A stretch of DNA of 64,000 nucleotides from Candida dubliniensis CD36. Its lineage: Eukaryota; Ascomycota; Pichiomycetes; Serinales; Debaryomycetaceae. A program made the translations under genes and the position numbers. The notes under the pieces are model-generated. The model made no database searches. It saw only the letters and a list, made by a program, of their open reading frames with translations, and was not told where the DNA came from. The DNA lies in the NCBI RefSeq assembly GCF_000026945.1, contig NC_012863.1:1455501-1519500 (forward strand), written 5' to 3'. Shown here piece by piece: positions 24,940 to 35,500 of this stretch; the stretch's first letter is position 1, and each line of letters starts with the position of its first letter.

Positions 24940-27900
24940 ATGTCAGAAGTAAACATTGATCCTGGATTATTTTATAAACGATTATCAATTTTCCAAAAAC
25001 AACTTTCTGCCAATAATATTCCTCAAGCATTAATTATTGTTGGTGGTCGTAGTGATGAAAATACTTATAAAAAATCCACCGTTTTACAAAATTGGTTATT
25101 AGGTTATGAATTTGTTCATACAGCAATTTATATTACTTTAGATAAATGTATTTTTATTACTTCTGAAGGGAAATCTAAATATTTAAAACATTTAACTAAT
25201 CAAAAACCTGATATGATTGAATTATGGATTAGAACTAAAGATATTGATCATAATAAACAATTGTTTATTAAATTATTAGAAATTATGAATAAAAATGGTA
25301 ATAAATATGGGAAAGTATTAAAAGATAAATATGAAGGTAAATTTATTGATGAATGGAATGAAATTTTAAATGAAAAAAATCATTCTTTAAATATTATTGA
25401 TTTAGCATTAACAATTTCTCAATCATTAGCTATTAAAGATTCTGAAGAATTTAATAATACTAAAATTGCTTCTAATGCTAGTGTAGTTATGATGGATACA
25501 TTTGTTAATGAAATGATGATTATTGTTGATGATGAAAAAAAAATCACTAATAGTCAATTAACTGATCAAATTGAAGATAAAATTGATAATAATAAATGGT
25601 ATTTACAAAGTAAATTAGGGAAAAATTTATTACAATCAATTAAAGATTTTGATCCCGAATATCTTGAATATTGTTATTCACCAATTATTCAAAATGGTGG
25701 TGATTATGATTTAAAACCAAGTGCTATATCTAATGATAAATTATTAATTGGTGAAGGAGTAATTTTATCATCTATTGGGTTAAGATATAAATCTTATTGT
25801 TCTAATATTGCTAGAACTTTTTTAATTGATCCGACTAAAGAAATGGAAAAAAATTATGATTTTTTATTAAAATTACAAAAATATATTATTGATAATTTAT
25901 TAAAAGATGGTATTTTTGCTAATAAAGTTTATCAAAATACTATAGATTATATTAAAAAGGAAAGACCAGATTTAATTGATCATTTCACAAAAAATTGTGG
26001 TTGGTTATTAGGTATTGAATTTAGAGATCTGACATTTATTTTAAATGGTAAAACAATTAATAGAAAATTGACAACTGGACAAATTATATCTTTGACTATT
26101 GGATTTAATGATTTATCAGATTTTCAAGGGGGGAATAAAATTAATTATGCTTTATTATTGACTGATACAATTAAAATTACTGATGATTCATCAATTTTGT
26201 TAACTAATTATTCTAAAGATAGACCCGCCATAAGTTTTTCTTTCAATGATAGCAATGATAGCAATAATAATGATAGCAATAATAATAATAATAATAAGAA
26301 TGGTAATAACAATCGACCAGGTATATCACAACCTCCCACCACTAAATTGGAAATATCTAATAAAGAAAATACCACGATTCTTAAATCAAAATTACGTCAT
26401 GAAAATATTAATGCTGATGAAGCTAATTCTGAAAAATTAAGACAAGAAATTCAAAGTAAATTACATGAAAAAAGATTAAAAGAAGGTTTAACAAGATTTT
26501 CTAAAGCTGATGCAACTGATGGTGATGATTTTAAACCAATTTTTAAAAAATATGAATCTTATGTTAGAGAATCACAAATTCCTAATAGTGTTAATGATTT
26601 AAAAATTCATATTGATTATAAAAATCAAACAATAATTTTACCAATTTCAGGGAGACCAATTCCATTTCATATTAATTCTTATAAAAATGGATCACAAAAT
26701 GAAGAAGGAGATTTTACATATCTTCGATTAAATTTTAATTCTCCTGGTGCTGGAGGTAATGTTACTAAAAAACAAGAATTACCTTATGAAGATTCTCCTG
26801 ATAATTCATTTTTAAGATCAATTACTATTCGTTCAAAAGATCGTCAAAGAATGATTGATGTTTATAAAGCTATTCAAGATTTGAAAAAAGATTCAGTTAA
26901 ACGTGAACAAGAAAAAAAACAAATGGCTGATGTTATAATTCAACCTAATTTAATTGAATTAAAAGGTTCAAGAATTAAAAAATTAGATAATATATTTATT
27001 AGACCAACTCCTGATACAAAAAAATTAGGTGGAATTTTACAAATTCATGAAAATGGTTTAAGATATTATCAATCAAGTTTTAAAAATGATCAAAAAGTTG
27101 ATATATTATTTTCAAATATTAAACATTTATTTTTCCAACCTTGTAAAGATGAATTAATTGTTTTAATTCATTGTCATTTAAAAAATCCTATAATGATTGG
27201 GAAAAGGAAAACTTTTGATATTCAATTTTATCGTGAAGCTAGTGATATGGCATTTGATGAAACTGGTGGACGTAAACGGAAATATCGATATGGTGATGAA
27301 GATGAATTACAACAAGAACAAGAAGAACGAAGAAGAAAAGCTTTATTAGATAAAGAATTTAAAGGATTTGCTGAATTAATTGCTGATTCTTCTCATGGTA
27401 TGGTTGATTTAGATATACCATTTCGAGAATTAGGATTTCAAGGTGTACCATTTAGATCATCAGTATTATGTGTCCCCACTAGAGATTGTCTTGTTCAATT
27501 AATTGATCCACCATATTTAGTTATAACTTTAGAAGAAATTGAAATTGCTCATTTAGAAAGAGTTCAATTTGGTTTAAAAAATTTTGATTTAGTATTTGTT
27601 TTCAAAGATTTTAATAAACCAGTAATTCATATTAATACTATCCCAGTGGAATTATTAGAAGATGTTAAATCTTGGTTAACTGATGTTGATATTCCTATAA
27701 GTGAAGGACAAATGAATTTAAATTGGGTACAAATTATGAAAACTGTATTAGCTGATCCTTATCAATTTTTCATTGATGGTGGTTGGTCATTTTTAACTGG
27801 TGAAGGTGAAAGTGATGAAGAAGAAGAAAGTGATGAAGAAAGTGAATTTCAAGCTAGTGATGAAGATCCTCAAGATGAAGATGAAGAAAGTGATGATTAT

Positions 27901-28035
27901 GCAAGTGAAGAAAGTGATGATTATTCTGGAAGTGATGATAATGATGATGATGATGATGATTCAGAAAGTGGAGAAGATTGGGATACATTAGAAAGAAAAG
28001 CTGCTAAAGCTGATAGAAATTCTGGTTTTGACTAA
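24940..28035 (+). CDS. SPT16: FACT histone chaperone subunit Spt16 (Cdc68)
   Basis: The 1031-aa product matches the length and layout of Spt16 (about 1035 aa in yeast). With Pob3 it forms FACT, which removes and rebuilds nucleosomes during transcription and replication. The N-terminal ~440 residues form the inactive aminopeptidase (pita-bread) fold, with GEGVILSSIGLRYKSYCSN and GIEFRD segments. A low-complexity Asn-rich linker follows (about 435-460), then the dimerisation and middle domains with tandem PH-like folds, including PHL-type FRSSVLCVPTRDCLVQL. The last ~90 residues are an acidic tail of Asp/Glu/Ser repeats. There is no intron. It shares its promoter region with PRI2 and converges with the PEX11-family gene. 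Confidence 0.97.
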   Translation: MSEVNIDPGLFYKRLSIFQKQLSANNIPQALIIVGGRSDENTYKKSTVLQNWLLGYEFVHTAIYITLDKCIFITSEGKSKYLKHLTNQKPDMIELWIRTKDIDHNKQLFIKLLEIMNKNGNKYGKVLKDKYEGKFIDEWNEILNEKNHSLNIIDLALTISQSLAIKDSEEFNNTKIASNASVVMMDTFVNEMMIIVDDEKKITNSQLTDQIEDKIDNNKWYLQSKLGKNLLQSIKDFDPEYLEYCYSPIIQNGGDYDLKPSAISNDKLLIGEGVILSSIGLRYKSYCSNIARTFLIDPTKEMEKNYDFLLKLQKYIIDNLLKDGIFANKVYQNTIDYIKKERPDLIDHFTKNCGWLLGIEFRDLTFILNGKTINRKLTTGQIISLTIGFNDLSDFQGGNKINYALLLTDTIKITDDSSILLTNYSKDRPAISFSFNDSNDSNNNDSNNNNNNKNGNNNRPGISQPPTTKLEISNKENTTILKSKLRHENINADEANSEKLRQEIQSKLHEKRLKEGLTRFSKADATDGDDFKPIFKKYESYVRESQIPNSVNDLKIHIDYKNQTIILPISGRPIPFHINSYKNGSQNEEGDFTYLRLNFNSPGAGGNVTKKQELPYEDSPDNSFLRSITIRSKDRQRMIDVYKAIQDLKKDSVKREQEKKQMADVIIQPNLIELKGSRIKKLDNIFIRPTPDTKKLGGILQIHENGLRYYQSSFKNDQKVDILFSNIKHLFFQPCKDELIVLIHCHLKNPIMIGKRKTFDIQFYREASDMAFDETGGRKRKYRYGDEDELQQEQEERRRKALLDKEFKGFAELIADSSHGMVDLDIPFRELGFQGVPFRSSVLCVPTRDCLVQLIDPPYLVITLEEIEIAHLERVQFGLKNFDLVFVFKDFNKPVIHINTIPVELLEDVKSWLTDVDIPISEGQMNLNWVQIMKTVLADPYQFFIDGGWSFLTGEGESDEEEESDEESEFQASDEDPQDEDEESDDYASEESDDYSGSDDNDDDDDDSESGEDWDTLERKAAKADRNSGFD

Positions 28036-28200
28036 AAAAAAAAGGAGTTGGAGTGGGATCAAGTCAACCATAGTTTTTTTTTTTTTTTTAACAAATCACA
28101 TATTTTGTAATATTTCATAGTTTATATATTATTATTATTATTATTCTTATTATTATTATTATTATCATATATTTTAAACTCAAAAATCTATTTTTTTGTT

Positions 28201-29181
28201 CTAAGATAAATCTATTGACATCCACATATCTTTAAAATTCCACCAACTTGCTCCTGAACCACAAACACCAACCCAAAATGGACTTAAACAACCATTTCTT
28301 AATGACCAATGTAAAACTAAAGGTAATTGAATAATATTTTTAAATAAATTGATTTGCCATTGTTTATTATTTAACCATTTATTCATTGGAGTTTTACGAA
28401 TAATTTCCATAATTTCAATTAATAAATAAACCCCCCAAACTCGACAACACCAAATATAAGTTTCAATACACCAATATTCATTATTGCCAGTACTTATCCA
28501 ATCATGATCAGTTAACCATCCTAAATTTTCTAAAATTTCTAAAATAAGACAATTTAATGATTGTAATAAATTAATAAATCTATCAAATTTTGGAATATCC
28601 CCATTTATATTGATAAATGATTGATATTCATCAATTATCCATGGCATATATTTAATGGAATCAGTTAATCGATTGAAAATTCTTATATCAGCTAAATAAC
28701 TATTGATTTTTTTCAAATGATAAGCTAATTTTGATGGTTTTCCTTCAATATAAATTGGAGGTTTTGGATTTAAAATTTTATCCAAATAAGAAGAACCAAT
28801 ACGGTTAGTTTCTTGTTTTTCGGTTGTTGCTGTTGTTGTTGTTGTTGTTGTTGTTGATGATATACCAGTAGTATTTTTGATTAATTGTATAAATTTATAC
28901 CATTGATTTTTCAAAAAATAAATGATTTTTGGTTTATTATTTAAAATAGCAGAAATTAATAAAGTAAAATAACAAATAAAATATAAATTTTGATCCACTG
29001 TAGAAGATTTACTTAATACTTTATCATTAATTTCTTGATAAAATTTCCTTGAAAAAATTGATTTTTTCAATATTTTTTGAACATTTAATAATATTGAAAT
29101 TGGTAATAATGATTTATTGTTGTTGATTGCTTTAGATTTAGTGATTGATGAAATATTAGAAATTCCTGAAATTGAACTCAT
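28201..29181 (-). CDS. PEX11-family peroxin (Pex11C/Pex25-like)
   Basis: The 326-aa product looks like a PEX11-type peroxisomal membrane protein. This family shapes and divides peroxisomes. Diagnostic parts are the central ...LADIRIFNRLTDSIKYMPW segment (about residues 167-185), which resembles the Pex11 amphipathic region, and the C-terminal CLSPFWVGVCGSGASWWNFK (about residues 298-317), the usual hydrophobic end of the fungal PEX11C group. A polyThr insert at about residues 108-118 interrupts the N-terminal half. Hydrophobic segments near residues 65-80 and 240-262 may be membrane-associated. Which PEX11 paralogue it is cannot be decided here. Its stop codon faces that of SPT16. Confidence 0.75.
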   Translation of the reverse strand: MSSISGISNISSITKSKAINNNKSLLPISILLNVQKILKKSIFSRKFYQEINDKVLSKSSTVDQNLYFICYFTLLISAILNNKPKIIYFLKNQWYKFIQLIKNTTGISSTTTTTTTTATTEKQETNRIGSSYLDKILNPKPPIYIEGKPSKLAYHLKKINSYLADIRIFNRLTDSIKYMPWIIDEYQSFININGDIPKFDRFINLLQSLNCLILEILENLGWLTDHDWISTGNNEYWCIETYIWCCRVWGVYLLIEIMEIIRKTPMNKWLNNKQWQINLFKNIIQLPLVLHWSLRNGCLSPFWVGVCGSGASWWNFKDMWMSIDLS

Positions 29182-29892
29182 AATCAGTTGTGTAATGGAT
29201 GTTGATGTTGATGTCGATGTTGATATATCAAATATTGTTAGAAATAAGAAGCAAGCAATTGATAAGATGAAAAATGAAGTCCTATACTACACAAACAAAT
29301 AAATCAAATAATTGAATAGTTACCTTTTGCGATGGGTTTCTTTTTTTTGGAATAAAATTTGAAATTAAAAATTAGAAATAATGGAATATTTATATTTATA
29401 AAACAATATGGCACAGTTTATAAATAATCAAATCTGTTGGTGCTGTTGGTGCTCCGGGTAGTTGATTGGAATTGTAATCGCATAAAACTTCATTGGATTG
29501 GAGAGAGAGAGAGAAAAAGACAAAGACAAAGAAATTACAATAAAGCGAAACTCAATTTAACCGAAATTTGGAAAAGAACCGCGGCTAGAAGAAAAATAAA
29601 AAAAAAAAATAGTCGTCGTGCAATTGTGAATAACCAAACCGCACGTGATCTATTGTTTCCTTTTACTCTTCAGTTATGGATAAATAAGCTAAGATCTGAT
29701 TATTATTTGTAATATCATGAAACTCATATTTTGTAGTAAAGTAAAATTAATATTTAATTGGGAAATTGATGTACAAGTCACGTGGCAGATAATGAGGAAG
29801 GAAGGAAGGGAGGAGGTGGAGGTGGAGGAGGAGAAGAGGTGGTGGGGATGATGCAAAAAAAAAAAAAAAGTATTATATAAAATCGTTCCGTT
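29182..29892. other. Upstream region of the PEX11-family gene
   Basis: The sequence is non-repetitive apart from a GA-rich tract near 29503-29517 and a purine-rich AGG/GGA stretch at about 29790-29845. Two CACGTG motifs lie at 29642-29647 and 29779-29784, about 460 and 600 bp upstream of the start codon. The 91-aa ORF at 29437-29712 is very basic and shows no family resemblance. Confidence 0.45.
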
Positions 29893-30209
29893 TGTTGAGT
29901 ACGGTGCTCACACACGACAATCATTATTATAAATAGGGCGAATCCCATGTGTCGTGTATAATAGAATCTCTTTTATACTCTAAGCAATGGTGCGGCCAGC
30001 GTAATATAATTCTTGAGAGTACTTTGTTCGAATATAGTGATTAACGTCGTTTAATGGATTAGAACACCAATCTTTTAGGTGAGACGCCCTAAGTCCCCCC
30101 GATCTCAGACTAAGATTAATTAATTAATTAATTAATATGTGGAAAACTCTTATATTCAAGTATTCACTAAATCACACTCAAGCCTCGCATGAGGTCAAAA
30201 GAAACAACA
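29893..30209 (+). mobile_element. Candidate solo LTR (weak)
   Basis: The segment starts TGTTG and ends CAACA and has a TATAAATAG box about 35 bp in. It is more complex in sequence than its flanks. The flanking five bases do not match, so there is no target-site duplication, and the right end is one of several possible choices. Confidence 0.3.
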
Positions 30210-30801
30210 CCAAATTACAATTCTCACTTTTATATAACAATTTAACATAATGATAAAGTTTCCTCATGTCGTATAACAAAGTTACTCAATCAACCACATT
30301 TGTTAGATAACTTTGTACTAGACGACATCATTATTATTGTTCAAATTTTGGAATTGGTTTTGATTGTTATCATTGAAGTGATAATTATTTCCTTACTTGC
30401 TTACATTTTTATTCTTTCATTTTAAAATATTAAAGTTCGGAGAGAGAGAGAGAGAGAGGCGGGGGGGGAAGTTAGTTTTCTTTCTTTCTTTCCGGAATTA
30501 TTTCATAGAAATATTTCATTTACTTTAATATTATATTATATTATACTATATTATTTATTATTATACTTGTCTGATTATATTATAATTTAATTCTTGTAGT
30601 TTTGTTAAACTTGGAGCTTTCAATTGATCATATAGATTACAGTTCGAGTAATTAATACACCCTTAAGTAAACGTGTTTATCAATGAATAGATATATATAT
30701 ATATATAATATAACTAAATACAAACAATAAAATGACTGACCAAAAAACAATCTCGAGATCAACTCGATAAATATTTTGTCTTACTATCATCTTTCTGGAG
30801 G
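30210..30801. other. 3' flank of XUT1, no gene
   Basis: AT-rich DNA with a (GA)n tract followed by a G-run at about 30439-30469 and a (TA)n tract near 30691-30709. It most likely includes the XUT1 3' UTR. No ORF of note. Confidence 0.45.
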
Positions 30802-32577
30802 TTATTTCAAATCAGGGAATCCATCATTTCTATGAAGTACAGTCATACCATTTTGACTTCCTCCATTACTTTTAATATTACTCAATTGACTTCTTAAAGC
30901 TTCTAATTTAACCCCCTCTTTTTCTTCAAATTTCTGTCTAGCACTTTCAGTAGCACTACCAACGACATCAAGCACCAATTCATTAATTTCTTCTACATCA
31001 TCTTCGACTTGAGGAATTAAAAGATTTAATATCACGGCAATAACCCCTGATAAACAAAATCCACTTTCTACCACCACAATAATGGCATTGAAAAATCCTT
31101 TTAATGATTTATTATCACCTTGATAAGTGAATACATTTTCAAACCAATTTGGAAGCATGGTAGCTCCTAATCCAGGTAATACTGCTGCTGTTAAAACAAA
31201 TCTATCTCTTCTAGTGAATTCTGTAGTAGAAATAATTTTAATACCACTAATTGCCACCAGACAGAAAAGGAAACTTGTCATCCCACCAAGAACTGGTTTA
31301 GGAATTGATGTAATGGCACCAGCAAATTTAGCAAATACTCCCATAACAATTAAGAAAAATGCACACCAATAACCAACTTTTCTATTAGCACATTTTGTTA
31401 TAGAAATAACCCCATTATTTTGAGCGAAAACTGACATTGGAGTCATGGTCATTAATGTGGAAAGTATACCACAAATACCATCACCTAAAACTCCACCTTG
31501 AATTCTTGATTCATACATTTCTCCCGAAACTGGTAAACGAGAAACATCACTAGTAGCAGTGACATCACCAATACATTCCATCATAAGAACAATATAGACG
31601 GCCAAAAATGGTAATATGACTGGACCATAAACAGTTAATTTAAATGTATGAACCCACATAAAACTAGCAGCAGGGGCAGCATCAACATTATCGGAACTGA
31701 AATAACCAGCAGCAGCAGCAACAATACAACCAATTAATAAACCAAATATAACGGCACAACTTTTCATAATTGGAGCACCAAATCTTTCTGCCAATATGAT
31801 TGATACATAAACCAAAAAACCTAATCCAATAAATTTTGCATCACCCCAAGGAGCAGAAAATTTCCCATAAGTACAAGTTTCAGAATTTTGACAACTAGCT
31901 CCACCAACCCAATCAGTGAATCCACTTTCTACTAAATGAATTCCAATTAACATAACCACAGGACCAGTAACTAAAGGTGGGAAGATTTTTTGTAATATTG
32001 ATGGTTTCATAAATGATAATAAAATTTCTAATAATGCACAACAACAAGCACTAGCTAAAATTTTCCCATATCCATCAGGACATGGTAATTTTGTGACTCC
32101 ATCACTAGCCATAGGACAAGTACCATCAGCATACATCATAGGGAATGCCTTAGTGACAATAGTAATAGTAGCAAATGATGTTCCAACAACTGATAATAAA
32201 CCTGTTCCTATATAATAAGGAGTTTTAGGAATATGAAATCTTGTGATTTGAATTAATGATAATATTCCACTAACAATTAATGATGTACTAACTAAATATT
32301 GTTCAATTTCTACTGATAAATTGGCAGTAGAAGCAACCATAATGGGTACAGTCACTATCCCAGCTAACATGGCTAATGCATGTTGAAATCCTAATATTGC
32401 TCCTAATAATATTGGCATATCAGAATCAATTCCGAAAAATGGTTGAGTTTTAAGTTCTTTAGTTATAAATGGAATATCTGGAGTAAATAAATATTTATAA
32501 TCATAATCTCCTAGAAGTCCATCTTTAGTGGTCCATTTACGAACCATTCGTTTCAAAGTATTTTGAATATTTGACAT
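30802..32577 (-). CDS. XUT1: Xanthine/uric acid transporter (NAT/NCS2 family)
   Basis: The 591-aa product is a nucleobase-ascorbate transporter of the UapA/UapC type. The C. albicans member, Xut1, is a plasma-membrane, proton-coupled xanthine and uric acid transporter. It begins with the family N-terminus (DYDYKYLFTPDIPFI..., about residues 23-37) and has about 12-14 hydrophobic segments. The motif QNNGVISITKCANRKVG (about residue 384 onward) matches the NAT signature Q-N-x-G-x4-T that lines the purine site. The QHALAM motif in the first membrane segment (about residues 65-70) is also conserved in these transporters. The C-terminal tail (from about 530) is charged and predicted cytoplasmic. 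A 5.9-kb gene-free region lies upstream. Confidence 0.93.
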   Translation of the reverse strand: MSNIQNTLKRMVRKWTTKDGLLGDYDYKYLFTPDIPFITKELKTQPFFGIDSDMPILLGAILGFQHALAMLAGIVTVPIMVASTANLSVEIEQYLVSTSLIVSGILSLIQITRFHIPKTPYYIGTGLLSVVGTSFATITIVTKAFPMMYADGTCPMASDGVTKLPCPDGYGKILASACCCALLEILLSFMKPSILQKIFPPLVTGPVVMLIGIHLVESGFTDWVGGASCQNSETCTYGKFSAPWGDAKFIGLGFLVYVSIILAERFGAPIMKSCAVIFGLLIGCIVAAAAGYFSSDNVDAAPAASFMWVHTFKLTVYGPVILPFLAVYIVLMMECIGDVTATSDVSRLPVSGEMYESRIQGGVLGDGICGILSTLMTMTPMSVFAQNNGVISITKCANRKVGYWCAFFLIVMGVFAKFAGAITSIPKPVLGGMTSFLFCLVAISGIKIISTTEFTRRDRFVLTAAVLPGLGATMLPNWFENVFTYQGDNKSLKGFFNAIIVVVESGFCLSGVIAVILNLLIPQVEDDVEEINELVLDVVGSATESARQKFEEKEGVKLEALRSQLSNIKSNGGSQNGMTVLHRNDGFPDLK

Positions 32578-35500
32578 GGTGCTGTTATGGTGGTTGATAG
32601 TAGCTTCTTTTCAAAAAAAAATAAACTTTTCAAAAAAAAGAAAAAAAAAAAATTGGATAATGCAAAAAAACCCCAATTATTTAATCGTTTATTTATATTT
32701 CATTTGTAAAATTTCTAATCTTAAATTATAAAAATATGATATAGTTTTATTGATAATAACTAAAATAAAAAGCAATAGATTTTGATTGTTTTTTTTTTTT
32801 GAGAAAGAAGAGATTTGCAAAAAAAAAAAAAAAAAAAAGGCATTAGTTTCCTGTATGTAATGAGGTGGCCCTGGTTGTTTCTTCGCCAGTGCATTTGTCC
32901 GTTATCAAAATATAAATTATTTCTCAAAAACAAAAAAAAGAAAAATGAAGATAACGAAATGAAGATCTAATTTCACTGCAAATGCCCGATTACGATTAAT
33001 TTAGAAGTAAAAGATTGATTTTGAGAGATATTATAAAGTAATGCTAGTCAATTATTGGTTTCCCAATTTCAATTATTCAGACTACAAAAGAACTAATAAC
33101 ATATGAGGAATATATATAGTGGGGTAAATCATTGTAGAAGGGTAATAGCAATATCAATGACATGATCTCATCCTCCCCTGCCCCTCCTTTTCCCCCGTAT
33201 TTACCAAAAACTGGGCTCGTGATTCTGTTCCTGTAGTTGTTCCCATTGGTCCAGATTTTGAAAAAAATGCCCTTAATCAATTATAATAACATATCTGATA
33301 AGAAAGATTACCGTTTCTCCGTATATGTTTCTTTTTATTTTTTTCACTTTTTTTGGCCACTACTAATGATGATAATCATGATGAGATTAGAATCCCAGTC
33401 TTTTTGTGTATATTAATTCGCCGTCTTATCAAAAAAATTTTATTGGTTCTATTAAAGAGTAACAAAATCTAATAAAAATCTCTTCTTCTCGTTTGGTAGC
33501 GGTGATGAAATTTATTACCATAATTGGGGCGAGAGGAGGAGGGGGGGGCGCTAGAAAAACAAAAAAAAAAAAAAAAAAAAATCTGGGCAATGCAGCAATC
33601 ATCGGATATCACCGAAAGATCTTGAGGAAAAGTGCACGACTCTATAGATTTAATCAGTTTTATTAATAATAAACAGATTTGAAATTTCTTGGGGAAAGAT
33701 TAATCCTTTCTTATTATGGGGGGATTCACATTAATATACTAGACTTTTTTTGGGAACAATTACTGTTCGTATATGATTGTGGTTGGTGCCCTTTTTTAAG
33801 ATAAGCCATAGTTATCAAAAAAAAAAAAAAGAAAATTTTTTTGATCTTCTAGGGAATTAAATCATAGTTGTTCCAAACTTCTCTTAATTTGTATAGAACA
33901 ACCGTTGAATTTCCTATAAAATGTTGGTTAGATTATTTTTTTTACCTTTTTCTTTTTTTTTTATCTCAACTAGGTTCTCGAATAAACAGAAATTGTCTAA
34001 ACAAGCTCAATTTGATTAAATAATGATATTTTTCAAGATGATTGATTTCTAATTATTTATCATTGATAAGTACTTTTGTAAATTTCTTCTCTGTTATGTG
34101 GTATCAATGTTTCTGAGATGTAACTCAATTGATTCATTAATAAAAACTAAAGGAAGTAGTTCTTGTCATAGATTGTTTGGAAGATAGTAAAAGTGCAAAA
34201 ACATTTTATTTTTTTTTTTTTTTTTTTTTTTGCAACAATTCTAGTGGAAACTTTAAATCAATCAAAATTTGAATTAAACTTTTTTCAGGAAAAAAAAAAA
34301 AAATATTGAAATCTGAACATCTACCGGAATAAAGCTGATTTTCTACAGCGGGAAACAAGATTGCAAATTACTATGGAAGGATCATATGTAGATTAAATAT
34401 AAATATAAAAATAAAGCAAAAGGCGGGGGAACTAAAGGTCAATATATATTATAATAACTACCACTGATAGAGATACTATATCAACCTGGAGTAACCCAGT
34501 TGTCTTAACTACTGGTGGTCGTTACAATTGATTGTTTGTTTCTATTTACTCCATTTGTCTTCTATCATATATATGTTCAGTTTTCTCGTCTAAAAGCGTC
34601 CAATTTATTAATATTTGACACGCTTTTCTTGTTGATTTAGTATTCTATTTTTGTTGGATAGTAGACATGCTCTTACCAATAGCTTATTATCATGAGAAAG
34701 TGTGCTATTGTCATTCTAAGTGACAACAAATTGTAGCATACATATCTGATCCGTCTAATGAGAGCACTTCAGTAGTATAGTTTGCATACTATTCAATCCA
34801 AGACACTAGTTGTTGACTCTTACAATAAGTCATATTAGACTTAGTAATAATTAACGATTATGTGTAGATGTATACACTGTTTGCTGCTCAGATAATACTA
34901 CGGCTAAAGTGTTTTTTCATATTAGTTTGATCCAAAATTAAAATCACGAACTAGCAATCAATCAATCAAAAAAAAAAAAAAAATCTATCAAATGCATCAC
35001 GACTTAAAAACCTAATAAAAAACCAAAATTCAAACCAGAAATTTCTTGGCAAAAAATGATTCTTTTATAAGTCACACGAGAGAAGGAGAGAGAAAGCGGA
35101 TTTAATAAGAACAATTTCATATCCATTCTAAACTCATGATTGGTGTAATAATTTCAATTGAATGATTTATTAATAATGGCTTCTTCTTTTTTTTATTGTT
35201 ATACCTTGGTAAAAGTCACACATATATACACCCACAATGTGTTGAATAAATCCACCTATTGATCTATTTTGGGTCAACAATATACCGCATTTGGAGATAT
35301 AACACCACACCAACAAATTATAGTTTTGTTTTCAGTGTTTAAAACTCATCATAAAGGGGGGGCGGTGGATAAACTATACAGATTATACTAAATTTCCTCC
35401 TCCTCCTCCATTCACCTTCTTGAACAATCTCTATTGTTATAATCTAACTAACTAATTAACTAGTGTGTGTTAATGGTCGTGTGAATCAAATACCTTAGTC

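Noticed and set aside
29437..29712. 91-aa basic ORF
   Set aside because: Arg/Lys-rich from purine-rich DNA, no conserved motif, no neighbour logic.
30005..30130. tRNA-like segment near GTTCGAATAT
   Set aside because: The TTCGA resembles a T-loop, but there is no matching acceptor stem, D-arm or anticodon arm.
34653..34900. Possible solo LTR beginning TGTTGGATAG
   Set aside because: No matching TAG/CAACA-type end or duplicated flank within 600 bp, so the start alone is not enough.
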